From NCBI GenBank assembly GCA_965203535.1, contig OZ241897.1, positions 744,001-808,000 of the forward strand: a DNA stretch of 64,000 nt, given 5' to 3'. Both the position numbers and the translations under genes were made by a program. Within the stretch, counting starts at the first letter, position 1. Every line of letters starts with the position of its first letter. Under the pieces are notes generated by a model. That model saw only the letters and a list, made by a program, of their open reading frames with translations. It had not been told where the DNA came from and made no database searches. Of this stretch, positions 17,503 to 27,077 are shown one piece after another. The DNA is from JAJDTT01 sp022827025. GTDB taxonomy: Bacteria; Acidobacteriota; UBA6911; RPQK01; JAJDTT01.

Positions 17503-19251
17503 CTACTTCATTCCTACCCGCAATCGGCGCGTCTCTATCTCATCGATATCGCAGGATCGATTCAAAACGACACCATACATCTCGCGGGCTCGCCGGCGAC
17601 TGACCAGGCCCTCAAGGACATCCCAACGCACACGGGCTGGATCGCGTTCCAGCGGGTCGCCATAGCCACCTCCTCCCGCGGTTATACAGCGCAGGACATC
17701 GCCCCGCTTTACTTGCCGGGTTCCCTTCGATGGCAATGCGACCGATCTTCCGCTTTTGCGTTTCAACAGGAACCGGCTCAAACCTCCCGGCTTGCCGCCA
17801 TAAAGTCCCCAGGGGGCAAATCTGGCGCGGTCAGTCGAAAGGGTCACCGTGTTTTCGCTGCTCTCAATTCGAATGTCCCGACGTTTCCCAAAACCTCCCC
17901 GAAACTTGCCGGCGCCCTCCGAGTCAGGTTCCAGTCCGTAGAACTCCACAAACATAGGGTGGCTGGCCTCGAAGACTTCCACGGGCGCGTTGCGGGTGTT
18001 TGTCATGTGCATCTGGACTCCGGACATTCCGTCGCGGTCGCAAAGTCCGCCCTGACCGCCTCCGTAAGTTTCGATGTAGCTGTACCAACGTCGGGATCGC
18101 AGATCGTAGCCGCCTATGGTGAAAAGCATGTTGGACTGGCAGCCCGCCAACACACGGTCGGGAACGACTTGGCTCAGTGCCCCCAGGATAGTGTCGACGA
18201 TTCGCATTCCAGTAACGATATTTGCGTGCGCCAGAGCGCCGGGGTATTGCACTTCGACTAAAGAGCCAGGCTGAGTGATGACCTCCACACATCTAAAGGC
18301 GCCGGCGTTGGCTGGAAGTCCCGGGTCGAGGACTGCTTTGAGAACATAATAGACACAAGCCTTTGCCGTGGGAGGTCTACAGTTGATCGGTCCGCGCACT
18401 TGTTTGTTGGTGCCGGTGAAATCGACCAGAAAACGGTCATCGCTGATCTCCAGCGTAACTTTGATCTTGATAAGTTCGTCCGTCCAGCTATCTCCCTCCA
18501 GGTAGTCTTCAAAGGTACACCTGCCTTTGGGCAACTTTCGCAGGCTGGCGAGCATCCGGCGCTCGGAGTAGTTCATGATCTCCTGCATGTAACGTTGAAC
18601 GGTGTCTTTGCCGTATCGATCCATCAATTCAGAAACCCGTTTTTGTCCCACATTGTTGGCCGCGATCTGGGCCAGCAGATCTCCTTTGAGGTCGTTTTTC
18701 TCTCTAACGTTTTCGAGAATCAGGTCTAGAATTTCCTTGTTGATTCGACCGCGACGAGCAATTTTGACCGGTGGGATCTGGAGTCCTTCTTGATAAACTT
18801 CGGTCACGTGGAAGGGCATGCTGCCCGGTGCACAGCCTCCCACATCCACATGGTGCGCCTGATTAGCTACGATTGCGACCAGTTCGCCTCGATAGAATAT
18901 GGGTGAGATGACCGCTATATCGTTAAAATGGCCCGGCCCCGCCGGATAGGGACTGTTCATGATGACATGGTCGCCCTGTTCGAGATCCGTTAGCGGTATC
19001 TTGCTGAGAGCGGTGTCAACTGCGGCACCCATTACGCCCAAATGCAGCGGCGTTCCGATTTCGCTCTGCGAAATGACGACGATATCTCCAGCAGTAGAGT
19101 AGAGCGCGCAGGACGCATCACGGCGGTCCTTGATATTTGTAGAGCGTGCAGTGGAAATAAGAGCTGCTGACATCTCTTCGCAGATCGAATAGGCTGCATT
19201 CATCAACACCTGCAAGATAATCGGATCAGTTTTCCGTGATTTTTTTTCCAC
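17503..19251 (-). CDS. Hydantoinase/oxoprolinase B subunit (HyuB-1)
   Basis: A 582-residue protein starting at GTG 19251 behind a GGAGGTGA ribosome site. It has the family N-terminus (DPIILQVLMNAAYSICEEMS, then STNIKDRRDASCALY), the conserved NQAHHVDVGG block and the glycine-rich C-terminal GGGGYGDPLERDP signature. HyuB subunits partner HyuA in ATP-dependent opening of hydantoins or 5-oxoproline. Here an ornithine-cyclodeaminase-like gene separates it from HyuA-1, yet spacing is tight throughout, so one transcript is likely. It begins about 50 bases after the end of the symporter gene. Complete and normal in length. Confidence 0.93.
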   Translation of the reverse strand: MEKKSRKTDPIILQVLMNAAYSICEEMSAALISTARSTNIKDRRDASCALYSTAGDIVVISQSEIGTPLHLGVMGAAVDTALSKIPLTDLEQGDHVIMNSPYPAGPGHFNDIAVISPIFYRGELVAIVANQAHHVDVGGCAPGSMPFHVTEVYQEGLQIPPVKIARRGRINKEILDLILENVREKNDLKGDLLAQIAANNVGQKRVSELMDRYGKDTVQRYMQEIMNYSERRMLASLRKLPKGRCTFEDYLEGDSWTDELIKIKVTLEISDDRFLVDFTGTNKQVRGPINCRPPTAKACVYYVLKAVLDPGLPANAGAFRCVEVITQPGSLVEVQYPGALAHANIVTGMRIVDTILGALSQVVPDRVLAGCQSNMLFTIGGYDLRSRRWYSYIETYGGGQGGLCDRDGMSGVQMHMTNTRNAPVEVFEASHPMFVEFYGLEPDSEGAGKFRGGFGKRRDIRIESSENTVTLSTDRARFAPWGLYGGKPGGLSRFLLKRKSGRSVALPSKGTRQVKRGDVLRCITAGGGGYGDPLERDPARVRWDVLEGLVSRRRAREMYGVVLNRSCDIDEIETRRLRVGMK

Positions 19252-19304
19252 TCGTTTTCACCTCCGAGTTGTCGAGCCTGGGCGGAAGACGCGATCGGCG
19301 ATAA

Positions 19305-20753
19305 TCAAGAGGGGAACCTTTCTTGTCCGGTTTCCGGACTCAGATTCCTTGTTTCATAGACGGTTCCAACCCACAGGCTGAGAACACCCAAGGGCAGTCC
19401 TACCAGAATCGGGTCGAGAGTCCAGATAACGACCATCGATCCGACAGTCTGAATGGAACCGAGAAACGACTGCCAGATCGCCACTGCCGAGGCGCCGATC
19501 AACATTGAGACGAGAACCGCCTTGGGCGCGCGCCGTGTCTGAGGAAAAAGAACCAGGGCCACCAGAGCCGGTGCCAAGGAAGCACCCATTATTCGGCCTC
19601 CGAGCCAGAAAAGCTCCAACATCAAGGGGATCATGTAGTACAAGGCAACAGCAAGTAGAGCGACCAAAATAATATTGATCCTGAAGATCCATAGCTGTTG
19701 TCTTGGCGTGGCCTTGGGATTGATATACTTGCCGTAGAGATCGATGCTGAAATTGGATGCCATCGTATTGATGGTGGAGTCGAGGGTGGACATGCTCCCG
19801 GCCAATATGGAAATCACAACGATGGTTCCCATGGGGCCGCCCAGGTCAAAGGACAGACGTAGGAAGACTTCCTCCGCGGGAATTTCGCTGCCGTAGAGCA
19901 CCCTGCCTGAAATTCCCAGCAGCGTAGGGATCATATACCAGAAAAAACCGATGATTCCTCCATAAAGGAACCCTTTTCTGGCGACATCATGATCGGAAGC
20001 CGCCAGTCCTCTCTGGATGATTGTCTGGTAGCCTAGAGTGATCGCAAGGCCCAAAGCCGCCCAGCCTATTACTTGGCCAGTCCCCGCGGGACCGATAGCT
20101 CCAAGTAGGTCGGCCGGAACCTTGTCCTTGATGGCTGACAAACCACCAAATTCCGAGAAAGCCAATATCACTAGCCAAATTGAAGTCAACAGGACGATCA
20201 CGAACTGTATGGAGTCGGTAATCAGGACCGCCCACATTCCGCCCAGGAAGACATAAACCAGCATCAAAATATAGGTCAAGACCAGTGCTTCAACAACGGA
20301 TATCTGAAATATGTTAGAGGTCACAACCGCCATGGCTCCCATCACCCCGGCCGTCGCTCCCAAATCTCGAAGCATGCAGAGCACAAGGGACAGTAGATGG
20401 GTCTTGGGCCCGAAATAACGGCCAAAAAGCTGAGGGACAGTGATGATTTTTTTTTGGCGAAGTCTGGGAATGATGTAATATCCCAGCCAGATCGTCGCCA
20501 CCATGAAACTCCCGCCACTCCAATAGCTCCCCAACCCAAAGTTCTTGCCAACTCCAGTCATGCTGATGAGTGTCACGCCGTTTATCCAGGTAGCTGCAAC
20601 TGAGAAGGTCACCAGCCAAACGCCGCCCCGCCGCCCCGCTACGGCCATGTCTTCCATGGTGGCTATCCGAGTCCGGGCAGCCCAGATCCCGACGCCCAAC
20701 ATTCCGATGAGGTAAACGACAATCACCGGCCAGTGGATCTGAAGGGAATCCAA
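19305..20753 (-). CDS. Sodium:solute symporter (SSS family)
   Basis: A 482-residue integral membrane protein with about 13 predicted hydrophobic segments and the SSS pattern (WPVIVVYLIGMLGVGIWAAR at the N-terminus, and AGSMSTLDSTINTMASNFSI in the middle of the Na-binding region). Family members use sodium to import sugars, amino acids, pantothenate or nucleobases. The start is TTG 20753, four bases after the stop of the 50-residue protein, with AGAGGA as ribosome site. Being between the two hydantoinase pairs, it is most likely the importer of the cluster's substrate. Specificity cannot be read from sequence alone. Confidence 0.93.
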   Translation of the reverse strand: MDSLQIHWPVIVVYLIGMLGVGIWAARTRIATMEDMAVAGRRGGVWLVTFSVAATWINGVTLISMTGVGKNFGLGSYWSGGSFMVATIWLGYYIIPRLRQKKIITVPQLFGRYFGPKTHLLSLVLCMLRDLGATAGVMGAMAVVTSNIFQISVVEALVLTYILMLVYVFLGGMWAVLITDSIQFVIVLLTSIWLVILAFSEFGGLSAIKDKVPADLLGAIGPAGTGQVIGWAALGLAITLGYQTIIQRGLAASDHDVARKGFLYGGIIGFFWYMIPTLLGISGRVLYGSEIPAEEVFLRLSFDLGGPMGTIVVISILAGSMSTLDSTINTMASNFSIDLYGKYINPKATPRQQLWIFRINIILVALLAVALYYMIPLMLELFWLGGRIMGASLAPALVALVLFPQTRRAPKAVLVSMLIGASAVAIWQSFLGSIQTVGSMVVIWTLDPILVGLPLGVLSLWVGTVYETRNLSPETGQERFPS

Positions 20754-20757
20754 GCGA

Positions 20758-20910
20758 CTATCCTCTCAGGAGTTCTCCCCAGAATATGACGTGGGCAAGC
20801 AGGGCTAAAACAAGCAGCACCAATGCCAACCAAGGATTGAGGCCGGGCATCGGTTCGCGATTGATCGGGTCCTTCCCTGGGTCCGATTTTGGCAAGCTAC
20901 CGGAATTCAT
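20758..20910 (-). CDS. Small single-span membrane protein (50 aa) beside symporter
   Basis: A short gene on the minus strand: ATG at 20910 overlaps the TGA of HyuA-2 (ATGA arrangement) and the TAG at 20758 lies four bases before the TTG start of the symporter. The product has a polar N-terminus (MNSGSLPKSDPGKDPINREP) and one strongly hydrophobic segment (NPWLALVLLVLALLAHVIFW) followed by GELLRG. The tight spacing on both sides argues for translation as part of the operon. It could be a small partner of the symporter, as some SSS transporters have small membrane subunits, but I do not recognise a named family. Confidence 0.7.
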   Translation of the reverse strand: MNSGSLPKSDPGKDPINREPMPGLNPWLALVLLVLALLAHVIFWGELLRG

Positions 20911-23036
20911 GAGTCAATCTCGATTGATTCACGCGAACTCATTTCGATTAATAGATTTCCGTATCCGTCAACTTCAGCCAGGCAGCCGGTGGGGATGAAG
21001 GTTGTCGAATCGATTTCCTCGACGATAGCCGGTCCTAAGATGCGGTTTCCCGCTTTGAGTTGGTAACGATCATAAATGTTCGTTGGCTCAAAACGCTTTT
21101 CCGGGATCAAGTAAACAGGTCTTCGTTCCTTGAGGGCAGCCTCGACCGACACAGTTCCAGGGGGAAGTTTCCGGCGCTTAGGGCGCGGCACTGAGCCCAG
21201 GGCCGAGAGGCATACGTTGACGATCTCCGTCGGCTCAGTAGTCACGGCAAAACCGTAGCTGCGCTCGTGCGCTGCAAAGAAGTCGTGGTTCAACTCAGAG
21301 ACCAGGCTCTTGTCGAGGCGGGCATTGCGCAAACGGACCCGTAGTTCGGAGGACTGTCCGAGATAGCGCATATCGACTTCACGTATAAAGCGGATCTGCG
21401 AGCGGGCCACTCCTTCCTGCAGCAGCAGAACTGCTGCCCTTTCCTCATACTCTCGATAGGTATTATTCAAGACCTCGACATCCATTTCTGCGGTGGGAGT
21501 GATATAGGTACGCACGTAGTCATGGCGCAGATCGGTGGCCAGGAGTCCTAGGGCCGACGTAACACCGGGACTGGGGGGGACCAATACGGTGCGCATCTGC
21601 AACGCGCCTGCCAAGGCAGCCGCGAACAGGGGTCCGCAACCTCCGAAGGCGACCAACACGAAGCCTCGCGGGTCGATCCCTTTTTCTACCGATATCAGCT
21701 GCAGGGCCCCGGTCATGCCGGCGTTTGCGATCTCAATCATTCCGTTGGCTGCCTCGGTGACCGTCATTCTCAACGGCTCGGCGATGCTTCGGTGAACCGC
21801 TTTCTCGGCAAGGCGTCGTTCCAGTTGGAGCTCCCCTCCCAAGAAATAGTCTGGATTCAAGCGTCCCAAAGCCAGATTGGCATCAGTAAGAGTTGGTTCG
21901 CTCCCTCCTTTCCCATAGCAGGCGGGACCCGGCTGGGCTCCCGCACTTTGCGGCCCAACGGCCAAAGCGCCTCCAGGATCGACATGTCCGATACTCCCCC
22001 CTCCGGCACCGATCTCCACCAGATCGATCACCGGTGTCTTGACAGGGTAACCCTGGCCTTTGTTGCGAGTCGTTGTCGCAACCGCGGCTGCACCTACTTC
22101 GAACTCTCGAGCCAGACGAGGTCGGCCGTCTTCGATCAGCGCCACTTTGGCTGTCGTGCCCCCGATATCCAGCGCAATCAGATCCTTGAATCCTGCCGTC
22201 TCAGCGACGAACGCGGCCGCGATCACTCCCGCTGCCGGTCCCGATTCCACCAACTGAACCGGATTTTCTTTGGCCGTGTCGGAGGCAATGATCCCACCTC
22301 CCGACGTCATCAGAAAAAGGCCTGTGTTGACCTGAGCCGTCTGAATACGACCTTCCAATCGTTCGATGTAACTCCCTACCTCCGGCAAGAGTGCAGCATT
22401 GACAACGGCCGTACTGGCCCGAGGGTATTCGCGATATTCAGGACAGATATCCGAAGTAGCACAAACCAACAGACCGAATTCCTGACGCAGAATCCGCGCT
22501 GCTTGCAGCTCGTGAGTTGGGCTCCGATAGGAGTGTAGGAAGCAGACTACGACGACTTCGACCTGCTGGCGTTTGAAGCTGCGGCCGCATCTCCGAACTG
22601 CCTCTTCATCCAACGGAACCAGAATTGTGCCATCCGCATCTACTCGTTCCGGAACGCCCATGCACAGGTGTCTTGGCACCAAAGGTACCGCCTTTTCGTA
22701 GAAGACGTCGTACAGGTCGGGACGGATTTGCCAAGCGATTTGGAGAATATCTCGGAAACCCTCGGAAGTGATGAGCCCGACACGGGCGCCTTTTTGCTGG
22801 ATAATGGTGTTGGTCGCGACCGTCGTTCCGTGAACGGCGAAAGAGACTCGTTCGGGTTTGACGCCAAGAGTTTCGAAGGTTCGGGTCAAAGCCTGTATAA
22901 AACCGACGGAAGGATCATCAGGAGTAGAGGAAACCTTAACGGGCCGAAAGTCACCGGTCGATTCTTCCAGCACCACGGCGTCCGTAAAAGTGCCTCCGAT
23001 GTCGATTCCAATTCGATAGCGAACCGAATCACTCAT
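20907..23036 (-). CDS. Hydantoinase/oxoprolinase A subunit (HyuA-2)
   Basis: About 709 residues from ATG 23036, which overlaps the TGA of HyuB-2 (ATGA), fixing the start even though the frame is open further upstream. Motifs: RIGIDIGGTFTDAVVLEEST near the N-terminus, LIALDIGGTTAKVALIEDGR in the second lobe and FGGCGPLFAAALAGA. It forms with HyuB-2 a complete B-A pair of the ATP-dependent hydantoinase/5-oxoprolinase family. HyuA-2 and HyuA-1 are clearly diverged paralogues, so the two pairs may act on different cyclic amides or on successive steps. The gene ends in an ATGA overlap with the small membrane protein. Confidence 0.93.
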   Translation of the reverse strand: MSDSVRYRIGIDIGGTFTDAVVLEESTGDFRPVKVSSTPDDPSVGFIQALTRTFETLGVKPERVSFAVHGTTVATNTIIQQKGARVGLITSEGFRDILQIAWQIRPDLYDVFYEKAVPLVPRHLCMGVPERVDADGTILVPLDEEAVRRCGRSFKRQQVEVVVVCFLHSYRSPTHELQAARILRQEFGLLVCATSDICPEYREYPRASTAVVNAALLPEVGSYIERLEGRIQTAQVNTGLFLMTSGGGIIASDTAKENPVQLVESGPAAGVIAAAFVAETAGFKDLIALDIGGTTAKVALIEDGRPRLAREFEVGAAAVATTTRNKGQGYPVKTPVIDLVEIGAGGGSIGHVDPGGALAVGPQSAGAQPGPACYGKGGSEPTLTDANLALGRLNPDYFLGGELQLERRLAEKAVHRSIAEPLRMTVTEAANGMIEIANAGMTGALQLISVEKGIDPRGFVLVAFGGCGPLFAAALAGALQMRTVLVPPSPGVTSALGLLATDLRHDYVRTYITPTAEMDVEVLNNTYREYEERAAVLLLQEGVARSQIRFIREVDMRYLGQSSELRVRLRNARLDKSLVSELNHDFFAAHERSYGFAVTTEPTEIVNVCLSALGSVPRPKRRKLPPGTVSVEAALKERRPVYLIPEKRFEPTNIYDRYQLKAGNRILGPAIVEEIDSTTFIPTGCLAEVDGYGNLLIEMSSRESIEIDS

Positions 23037-24799
23037 TCTGGCGACTTTCCAAGCCTCCCACGCAACTCGGTGGTTGCCACTTCCTTGACCATCCACTTTC
23101 GTTGGTCGAGAATCACTCCGTAGACTTCTCGCGCGCTTTGGGAAGAGATTTTGGCATCTCGCACATCGGCGACGACTGCCTCGGGGTCTCGTTCCAGTGG
23201 AGAGCCATATCCTCCGCCACCAGGAGTCCGGACGCTAACTCGACCTCCCTTGGGAACGACCACATTCACCTTGGAGGGTAGCTCCCGAGATTCTTTCTCC
23301 GGGTCCAAAACAAAGTGGGCCGGCTCGCCCGAGCCGCCGCCTTGCAGGCCCCAGGGAGGAAAACGGGTTCCGTCGGACAAAACGGTGAAGGAGGTATCAC
23401 AGTCGGGAAACGAGAAGTCGCGCCGGATTCCCAGCCCACCGCGAAAACGACCCGGCCCACCGCTGTCCTGAATCAACTCATAGTGCGCAAATCGAATGGG
23501 ATAGCTGACCTCGACTTCCTCGATAGGGGCATTTTCAGTATTGTGAATCGTCGTCTGGACGCCGTCCGGCCCATCTTTGCCAGGTCGCGCGCCATTCCCC
23601 CCTCCGATGGTCTCCATGTAGCAGTAATACTCACCTCTTCCGGGATCGTCGCCAGCAAATCCGAGGTTGCAGATGATGCCCTTGCCACAGGCAGGAACGC
23701 GTCCGGGAAGCGCCCCGTGCATTGCCGTCATGGCAAGTTCGGCCGAAAGCTGGCCCACCTCCCAGGCCCCCACCACTGCAGCCGGCCACAGAGCCGTCAG
23801 AACAGTTCGATCCGGCCCGGTGACCTCCAGTCGCCGATAGAAACCGTCGTTGACCAGGATGCGTGGGTCGATAAGCGATTTTATGACCAGAGCAATGGAG
23901 GCAAATGTGTTAGAGCGGGTCGCATTGAGTGGTCCGGACTGTTGGGGTGAGGATCCCGTTACATCGAGTTTGGCAAACCCGTCCCTGATGTGGACAGACA
24001 CGGCAAGCTTAACCGGGTCTGGATCAAAACCATTGCCGTCCCGAAAACCTTCGGCGGAATACACTCCTCCGGGCAACCGCCCAATCTCATCACGGGTCCA
24101 GCGTTCCGTGTAGTCGAGCAACTCCGTGAAAAATGAATCCACGGCTTCAATAGAGTGGCGCCTGATCAGCGCTTTAATTCGTCTGGCACCAACTACATTG
24201 GCACCCATCTGCGCACGCAGGTCTCCAGCGGTTTCACGGGGCGCTCGGACATTTTCCAAGATCAAGCCGAGAACACCGGCATCGATTCGCCCCTCGGTCA
24301 TGATCTGAGTGGGAGGGATAATAATTCCCTCCTGATAGATCTCACGGTTTACGCCTAGACTGTTTGGCGTGCTGCCACCCACATCGATATGATGCGCCAT
24401 GTTGGCCAGATAACCGATACACGTTGAGTCCACGAAAACCGGTGTGATCAAGGCAACGTCGTTCAAGTGGCTGCTGCCACGATGAGGGTCGTTCAAGATC
24501 AGCGCATCGCCCGGTCGCAGCCGTTGGGGACCGTACTCGCGAAGGGCGTTGGGAACGGCGTGCTTCATCGAGGAAAGGTGCGGCGGCTGAGAAAATGACT
24601 GGGCAATCACCCGGAATCGCCTGTCGAAGAAGGCACAGGAAAAATCGGCTCGAGTCTTGATATTGGTGGAATAGGCAGTGCGGCGAATGGTGAAGGCCAT
24701 CTCTTCGGTGGCGTTCAAGAAAGCGTTCTTGAGTACCTCGAAAGTGATCGGATCCATCCCCAGGCGTTCCTCAGCAGCGATGGCGTCTGCTCGTTCCAC
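23033..24799 (-). CDS. Hydantoinase/oxoprolinase B subunit (HyuB-2)
   Basis: A 588-residue protein starting at GTG 24799, nine bases after a strong AGGAGG site. It shows the standard N-terminus (DPITFEVLKNAFLNATEEMA, STNIKTRADFSCAFF), NMAHHIDVGG, and C-terminal GGGGYGSPLERDPEAVV. It pairs with HyuA-2 through a four-base overlap, implying coupled translation of the complex. Upstream lie the RraA-like aldolase (92-base gap) and the FAD oxidase. With those neighbours, hydrolysis of a hydantoin-type ring followed by oxidation of the freed N-substituted amino acid is a reasonable pathway model, but this is inference. Confidence 0.94.
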   Translation of the reverse strand: MERADAIAAEERLGMDPITFEVLKNAFLNATEEMAFTIRRTAYSTNIKTRADFSCAFFDRRFRVIAQSFSQPPHLSSMKHAVPNALREYGPQRLRPGDALILNDPHRGSSHLNDVALITPVFVDSTCIGYLANMAHHIDVGGSTPNSLGVNREIYQEGIIIPPTQIMTEGRIDAGVLGLILENVRAPRETAGDLRAQMGANVVGARRIKALIRRHSIEAVDSFFTELLDYTERWTRDEIGRLPGGVYSAEGFRDGNGFDPDPVKLAVSVHIRDGFAKLDVTGSSPQQSGPLNATRSNTFASIALVIKSLIDPRILVNDGFYRRLEVTGPDRTVLTALWPAAVVGAWEVGQLSAELAMTAMHGALPGRVPACGKGIICNLGFAGDDPGRGEYYCYMETIGGGNGARPGKDGPDGVQTTIHNTENAPIEEVEVSYPIRFAHYELIQDSGGPGRFRGGLGIRRDFSFPDCDTSFTVLSDGTRFPPWGLQGGGSGEPAHFVLDPEKESRELPSKVNVVVPKGGRVSVRTPGGGGYGSPLERDPEAVVADVRDAKISSQSAREVYGVILDQRKWMVKEVATTELRGRLGKSPE

Positions 24800-24891
24800 T
24801 GTGAACGACCTCCTCTCTTCTCCAATCCGTGAAATGCGCGGCGAAAACGCTGATTCCCTCGATTACGCCAGAAAATTATTCCGAGAAGGTT

Positions 24892-25533
24892 TCAAGGAAT
24901 AGCGTTCTCCAGTCTCAGGACCTCGAAGATAGTGCGGCCGGAATCGATTTGGCGACTCATTTCCTCTTCCTTGCGCACAACCTCCAGCGCCCGTTGCACG
25001 ATTTTTTCCAGCCGGCTCAAAGAAATCCCGACGATCCCATTGATATCGGCGACAATAAGGTCCCCTGGTTCGATCCTCAAACATCCACACTGTATAGGCA
25101 CATTCAGCTTCCCGTATTTTTCCTTGCTTGCCCGATAGGGAACGCAATGACGTGCGAAGACCGGGTATCCGATGGCGGCGATTTCATTACGGTCTCGCGC
25201 AGCAGCATCCATAATGGTGCCCGCCAAACCCCGCGAATGAGCAGAAAGAGACATAAGTTCGCCCCAAAGAGCGGCACCATGAGCTCCGCCACCATCTACT
25301 GCCAGAACTTGTCCAAGCTCCGCCATATGGAGCGCGTGGTGGAGAGTGAGGTTGTCGTCTGGCGCACACTTTACCGTAGTGGCTACTCCACAAATCCTGA
25401 ACTCAGGGTGCAGCGGAGGGATGTTGGTTTCGACCGGGCAGGAAGATCCGAGAGCATCCGATATTTGGCAGACGGAAACGTCTTGCAATCGCTCGATCAG
25501 GGTCTGCCAAACTGTCGCATCGGTAGGTTGCAT
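24892..25533 (-). CDS. RraA-family protein (HMG aldolase-like)
   Basis: A 213-residue protein of the RraA / 4-hydroxy-4-methyl-2-oxoglutarate aldolase fold. Visible are LAVDGGGAHGAALWGELMSL, the metal-site pattern GTIMDAAARDRNEIAAIG (glycine-three-Arg-Asp region) and the C-terminal GDLIVADINGIVGIS. The Arg-Asp of the aldolase/decarboxylase active site appears conserved, favouring an enzyme (aldolase or oxaloacetate decarboxylase) over the RNase E inhibitor role. The gene follows the FAD oxidase after 70 bases in the leftward cluster. In catabolic clusters such proteins often cleave or decarboxylate a keto-acid intermediate; the exact substrate is unknown. Confidence 0.9.
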   Translation of the reverse strand: MQPTDATVWQTLIERLQDVSVCQISDALGSSCPVETNIPPLHPEFRICGVATTVKCAPDDNLTLHHALHMAELGQVLAVDGGGAHGAALWGELMSLSAHSRGLAGTIMDAAARDRNEIAAIGYPVFARHCVPYRASKEKYGKLNVPIQCGCLRIEPGDLIVADINGIVGISLSRLEKIVQRALEVVRKEEEMSRQIDSGRTIFEVLRLENAIP

Positions 25534-25603
25534 GTCCCCTCAACCCGGTCCTGCTCATTCAGTGATATTCTCGTCTATACCCGCAGAAGCAGAAGAATCT
25601 CCT

Positions 25604-26770
25604 TTAGGCTCGGTTCCCACCGTAGGCTGCGGCAAATAGCCGGCCTTGTTTGAAGCGGTCGAGCGAGAACTCTCCCAAATCTATATCTTTCGCCGCCCCG
25701 TCCACGATTTCTTCGGCCAAAAGCTCTCCGATGGCAGGTCCCAGCTTGAATCCATGGCCGCTGAAACCCGCAGCCAGAAAATAACCCTCTACTGGCGTGC
25801 TGCCCAATACCGGATGCCAGTCTGGAGTGATGTCATATAACCCTGAATAAGTGTGTTGAACAAGCGCATCCCGATAGATGGGTATGCGTTCAACCATCCG
25901 GCTGCGAGTTTCCTTGATGAAATCCGGGTTGACACCGCCTTGAGGGTGATCCGGGTCCACGTATTGGTATTCCTTGGGATAACCGCGACCAACCAGCACA
26001 CGATGGCCGTCGGAGCGATAATAGATGGCTTTGGCCATATCGGAAACTGTAACCTGAGGAGGAGACTCACCTGGTGGAGGCACGAGAAGGATCTCTTCTT
26101 CCAGACTGACCTGCAACGGCAAATCGAGATCAACCATCCTGGCGAGCAGGTGGGCCCAGGGACCACCTGCGTTGACCACCACTCCGGTCGAGATCGTTCT
26201 GAGTTCGGTTTTCACCGCGCAAACGCGACCCCTCTCAACTTCCAGGGACGTCACCGGCTCGCCTTGGAAAAGTTCGCCGCCTCGGGCCATCGTCGCTTGA
26301 ATGTAACTCATCGTACTAAAATAAGGATCGGCGTATCCGGATTCCGGCTCGTAGGCGATCCTGGCCACATCGTCCAGATTGAAGCGGGGTTCGATCTCCA
26401 ATAGTTCCTGTTTGCTGATTTCGCTCGTCTTGATTCCCAGCTCTTTTTGAAGGGCCAAGTTTTTCTCAAACCCTTCGACAGCCTCTGGAGGCGCCAGAAA
26501 AGCCCAGCCTGTATTGACAAACCCGGCGTCTCCACCGATATAATCCTCGAAATGGGAAAAAATTTCTATACAGCGTTTCATCATCTTGATCAAAGGCGCA
26601 TTGGAGTAGTGTTGCCGAACTATCGCCGCCGATTTCCCCGTTCCTCCCGAGGCTATTGAGAGTCTTTCCAACACGGTCACTTTCTTCAAGCCCTTTTTCA
26701 GTAGATTGAAGGCGATGCTGGCACCGTTTATGCCGGCCCCTATAACAACCGCGTCCGCAGTCTTTGCCAT
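25604..26770 (-). CDS. FAD-dependent amine oxidase / sarcosine oxidase beta-like (DAO family)
   Basis: A 388-residue flavoprotein; ATG 26770 is chosen because GGAGG lies eight bases upstream and the FAD motif follows at once (ADAVVIGAGINGASIAFNLL). Other DAO-family features are IVRQHYSNAPLIK, VVVNAGGPWAHLLARM and the C-terminal FAD-contacting ITPDWHPVLGSTPVEGYFLA with GFSGHGFKLGPAIGE. This is the pattern of sarcosine/dimethylglycine oxidase beta-type and other secondary amino-acid oxidases. It is the first gene of the leftward cluster with two hydantoinase pairs. Sarcosine is the product of the N-methylhydantoin pathway, so the combination is suggestive, though other N-substituted amino acids are possible. 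Confidence 0.9.
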   Translation of the reverse strand: MAKTADAVVIGAGINGASIAFNLLKKGLKKVTVLERLSIASGGTGKSAAIVRQHYSNAPLIKMMKRCIEIFSHFEDYIGGDAGFVNTGWAFLAPPEAVEGFEKNLALQKELGIKTSEISKQELLEIEPRFNLDDVARIAYEPESGYADPYFSTMSYIQATMARGGELFQGEPVTSLEVERGRVCAVKTELRTISTGVVVNAGGPWAHLLARMVDLDLPLQVSLEEEILLVPPPGESPPQVTVSDMAKAIYYRSDGHRVLVGRGYPKEYQYVDPDHPQGGVNPDFIKETRSRMVERIPIYRDALVQHTYSGLYDITPDWHPVLGSTPVEGYFLAAGFSGHGFKLGPAIGELLAEEIVDGAAKDIDLGEFSLDRFKQGRLFAAAYGGNRA

Positions 26771-27077
26771 AGATCGAACCTCCGCCCGTTGGTTATACCA
26801 CGTAGCTGGATGGGCAGCAACCGGAAGCGTCGAGACACGATTCTGCCCGATCAAAAGAAGATTTTCAGAGGGTAAAGAGCGTTGGTAAATCCAAAATGGA
26901 CCGCAGGGGTATTTCGAAGGCCTTGAGAAATCGCAGAGGGAGCGATATACGTTGCACAGTTACGTTTTTGCCAGGCTTGGTACAAGGGTTTGCGGGCATT
27001 ACTTCTGTGGCGGCTTTGACAATCGAAATTCCCACGGTCTAAAGTAACGTTGTTTAATCCATCTTGATGATCAGCTT
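26771..27077. other. Divergent intergenic region
   Basis: This 300-base gap separates the leftward catabolic cluster from the rightward parvulin-TPR gene and should carry both promoters. A rightward sigma-70-like promoter is listed separately. I found no convincing riboswitch or palindrome for the leftward side. Confidence 0.5.
27016..27045 (+). promoter_or_regulatory. Candidate sigma-70-type promoter for parvulin-TPR gene
   Basis: TTGACA at 27016-27021 is followed after 18 bases by TAAAGT at 27040-27045, about 33 bases upstream of the ATG at 27078. The -35 box is perfect and the -10 box matches four of six consensus bases. Confidence 0.45.
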
